Source of the DNA: Lachnospiraceae bacterium
GTDB taxonomy: Bacteria > Bacillota > Clostridia > Lachnospirales > Lachnospiraceae
Length of the DNA: 64,000 nt
Direction of reading: 5' to 3'
Assembly (NCBI GenBank): GCA_910575445.1
Contig: CAJTFW010000001.1
Span: 620,001 to 684,000 of the forward strand
The position numbers and the translations under genes are program-made. Positions 62,650-64,000 of the stretch are shown here, one piece after another (within the stretch, counting starts at the first letter, position 1; every line of letters begins with the position of its first letter). The notes beneath the pieces are model-generated. The model had not been told where the DNA came from. It made no database searches and was given only the letters and a program-made list of their open reading frames with translations.

Positions 62650-63048
62650 ATGGAAAAGAATGAGATTGTTAAGTCTGAAATAGGGTCAGAAGCTGCTTGG
62701 AGAGGTTTTTCGACACAGACATTATATATAGCAAAACGGCTATTGACAGCAGAAGATGATGAACAGCTATATCCGGAACAAGTTGAAGACTTAATGATTA
62801 TGAGAAAAGGGAAGATTATAGAACTTGTTTTCAAGGGAAAAAGGATATACATCAAAAAACGTTGGGAAGAAAAAGTAAGTAATATAGCAAAGGATCTTAT
62901 GGCAATAGATTCGAAGCAAAGACAATATCAAAGAACAATTATTCCGCTTTATGACTATAAATCAAATAAAACAAATGAAGAGCTATTAAATGATTATAGG
63001 ATGGGGGTTAATGCCAGACCAGATCATAGAGGTAAATCCACATTTTGA
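62650..63048 (+). CDS. Unknown protein downstream of the AbiE pair (132 aa)
   Basis: Starts at the ATG 21 nt after AbiEii, with GGGGAGATTTATTGAA upstream as a distant ribosome site. I do not recognise a family with confidence. The N-terminal GSEAAWRGFSTQTLYIAKRLL, then EQVEDLMIM and an IIELVFK strand, faintly resembles the start of the dsDNA-nuclease (Cap4/DUF4297-like) domain of defence proteins, where the sequence runs RGF-Q...ED...QVK; here the lysine strand reads ELVFKGKRIY, so a working nuclease is doubtful. The C-terminal half is basic. It overlaps the next gene by 38 nt. Confidence 0.6.
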   Translation: MEKNEIVKSEIGSEAAWRGFSTQTLYIAKRLLTAEDDEQLYPEQVEDLMIMRKGKIIELVFKGKRIYIKKRWEEKVSNIAKDLMAIDSKQRQYQRTIIPLYDYKSNKTNEELLNDYRMGVNARPDHRGKSTF

Positions 63049-63697
63049 AGAACAAATGACAGATCAATTGAATAAGCTTCCTCTGCTGAAGCTGGAATAC
63101 AAATTTTTAGATGCATATTTAATTAACACATATAAGGAATTGAATACATGGTTTCAGATTAGAGAAAATGCTCTGACTGCTTGGGGGTATATATTATTTT
63201 GGATGTCTTACAGAAAGATTTATTTAAATGAGTTTTCTGCAAATGATCTTGATTGGAATTTAAACATAGAAGGAACATTGAATTATGTGATAGGTATTAG
63301 TAAGCAAGGATGGTTTAATGCACGGAATAGAATTGTTGAAAACATATTGCCTGCTGTTTTGCAGGAAAATGGAGTTATATATTTTGAGGTTACAGATGAT
63401 GAAGACTTTGCTTTGATTAATGTACTTTTAGGGAATGAGCAGGGGGAACCACATTCACGAGTCATGAAAATGGTAAGTATTTGTCAACGTTTATTCCCGG
63501 AAAAGAAAAAGTACCATGTTAAAATCAGTGGGTATCAGTTGTTGGAGGGAATAGAAGTTCTGGATACTCAAAAGAATATTTCACAGGAACATCTACCATA
63601 TGTTTGGATTACTCAATTAAATTTTTCATGCATTCATGCTTTTTGCGAGAATGGTGAAAATATATTAAAGGAGTTTTTGGTGGAGAGGGTAAGATGA
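63011..63697 (+). CDS. Unknown protein, second gene of the pair after AbiE (228 aa)
   Basis: The ATG at 63011 (MPDQIIEVNPHFEEQ) follows AGGATGGGGGTTA; an in-frame ATG 21 nt earlier is less likely. Not recognised. It is a soluble, mixed alpha/beta protein with aromatic-rich segments (ALTAWGYILFWMSYRKIYL, QGWFNARNRIVENILP) and an acidic strand YFEVTDDEDFALINVLLG. The 38-nt overlap with the preceding gene in another frame implies coupled translation. It shares the AT-rich composition of the AbiE locus, with no terminator between them, so all four genes may form one defence-type operon. Confidence 0.65.
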   Translation: MPDQIIEVNPHFEEQMTDQLNKLPLLKLEYKFLDAYLINTYKELNTWFQIRENALTAWGYILFWMSYRKIYLNEFSANDLDWNLNIEGTLNYVIGISKQGWFNARNRIVENILPAVLQENGVIYFEVTDDEDFALINVLLGNEQGEPHSRVMKMVSICQRLFPEKKKYHVKISGYQLLEGIEVLDTQKNISQEHLPYVWITQLNFSCIHAFCENGENILKEFLVERVR

Positions 63698-63717
63698 TTA
63701 ATATATAAGAACAAGGG

Positions 63718-63908
63718 ATTGTAAATGGTAATGATGGAGAAAAAGCATTAGAACATGTGGAATATGTTTTCTCCGAAATTCTTATTTAGTATACAGATTA
63801 AGAAACAGCCTATGTCAGAAAACCTGAAGACAACACAGGTCAAAAATAGGGAAGAAGTGCAGAGCGGATCAATGAAGTTGGGTTAGAAAAAAGATATTTG
63901 TATATGAG
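63718..63908 (+). pseudogene. Possible decayed coding remnant
   Basis: The 303 bases after 63697 hold no intact gene of note. One frame from 63718 reads as protein-like sequence interrupted by three stops (segments NGNDGEKALEHVEYVFSEIL, ETAYVRKPEDNTG, AERINEVGLEKRYLYMR), suggesting an eroded gene. Its origin is not recognised, and chance cannot be excluded. Confidence 0.3.
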
Positions 63909-63910
63909 AT

Positions 63911-63948
63911 AGAAGGAACTTCCATAATCGGAGGTATCCTTCTTTTTT
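63911..63948 (+). terminator. Terminator-like hairpin near the window end
   Basis: AGAAGGA and ACTTCC (63911-63923) pair with GGAGGT and TCCTTCT (63930-63942), one bulge and one G-U, 6-nt loop ATAATC, then T6. It would end transcription from the AbiE locus. Confidence 0.75.
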
Positions 63949-64000
63949 AATTGCTTGAACAAAAGCCGTATAGAAAAAAATGACCAGAAGGAGACGAGGT

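Noticed and set aside
62650-63697. The two genes after AbiEii as one frameshifted protein
   Set aside because: The second frame has a stop just before its first ATG and its own ribosome site, so a single frameshift would not join them cleanly.

Overview
The window looks like chromosome of an anaerobic, low-GC Gram-positive bacterium of class Clostridia, most likely Lachnospiraceae. Direct support comes from CodY, a CIRCE operator before groES-groEL, a PASTA-domain kinase with its PP2C phosphatase, a class III (oxygen-sensitive) ribonucleotide reductase, an NADH-driven flavodiiron oxygen-scavenging fusion, a GlgC/GlgD pair, and a MurE with the meso-diaminopimelate DNPR motif. The family-level placement is inference; no rRNA or tRNA gene is present to anchor it.

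Layout. 1-16.6 kb is housekeeping: the 3' part of topA, codY, groESL, guaB, pyk, an ArAE-type exporter, a lone moaA on the minus strand, asnS, a His-rich CsoR-type repressor, nrdD, glgC and glgD. 16.7-20.9 kb holds a coiled-coil protein of unknown function, the flavodiiron-rubredoxin-oxidoreductase fusion and a metallophosphatase. 21.0-30.2 kb is a cell-surface region: a 1868-residue secreted M60 (mucin-type) peptidase with an internal dockerin, overlapping by 4 nt with a membrane-anchored cohesin-like protein, then an MBOAT acyltransferase with an SGNH-like partner. 30.2-37.9 kb is mixed: a stand-alone MutH/Sau3AI-type endonuclease, a cupin, an SseB-like protein, a PfkB sugar kinase read through in frame into a small coiled-coil gene, a sigma-54 missing both ends, an FtsH-type protease and a zinc-ribbon membrane protein. 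37.9-45.1 kb carries carB, a GH36 alpha-galactosidase, a PIN toxin-antitoxin pair and carbamate kinase.

45.2-58.8 kb is a long one-strand series, murE-priA-def-fmt-(Zn protease)-rsmB-rlmN-stp-prkC-rsgA-rpe-thiN, with most genes overlapping or separated by a few bases. It couples cell-wall synthesis, replication restart, protein maturation, ribosome modification and Ser/Thr signalling. It is interrupted by an 88-nt near-perfect hairpin between fmt and the protease. rpsB and tsf follow with their own promoter and a structured leader.

60.7-64.0 kb is visibly AT-richer accessory DNA: an AbiEi/AbiEii (type IV toxin-antitoxin/abortive infection) pair whose promoter lies between two copies of an inverted-repeat operator, then two overlapping unknown genes, then decayed coding sequence. 

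The best candidates for something new are the two-gene cohesin/dockerin M60 module, the AbiE island with its unknown gene pair, the orphan MutH-like nuclease, the doubly truncated sigma-54, the divergent arcC/murE promoters sharing one palindromic -35 box, and the A7-tract fusion of the sugar kinase. All functions are assigned by reading motifs by eye; no database search was possible.
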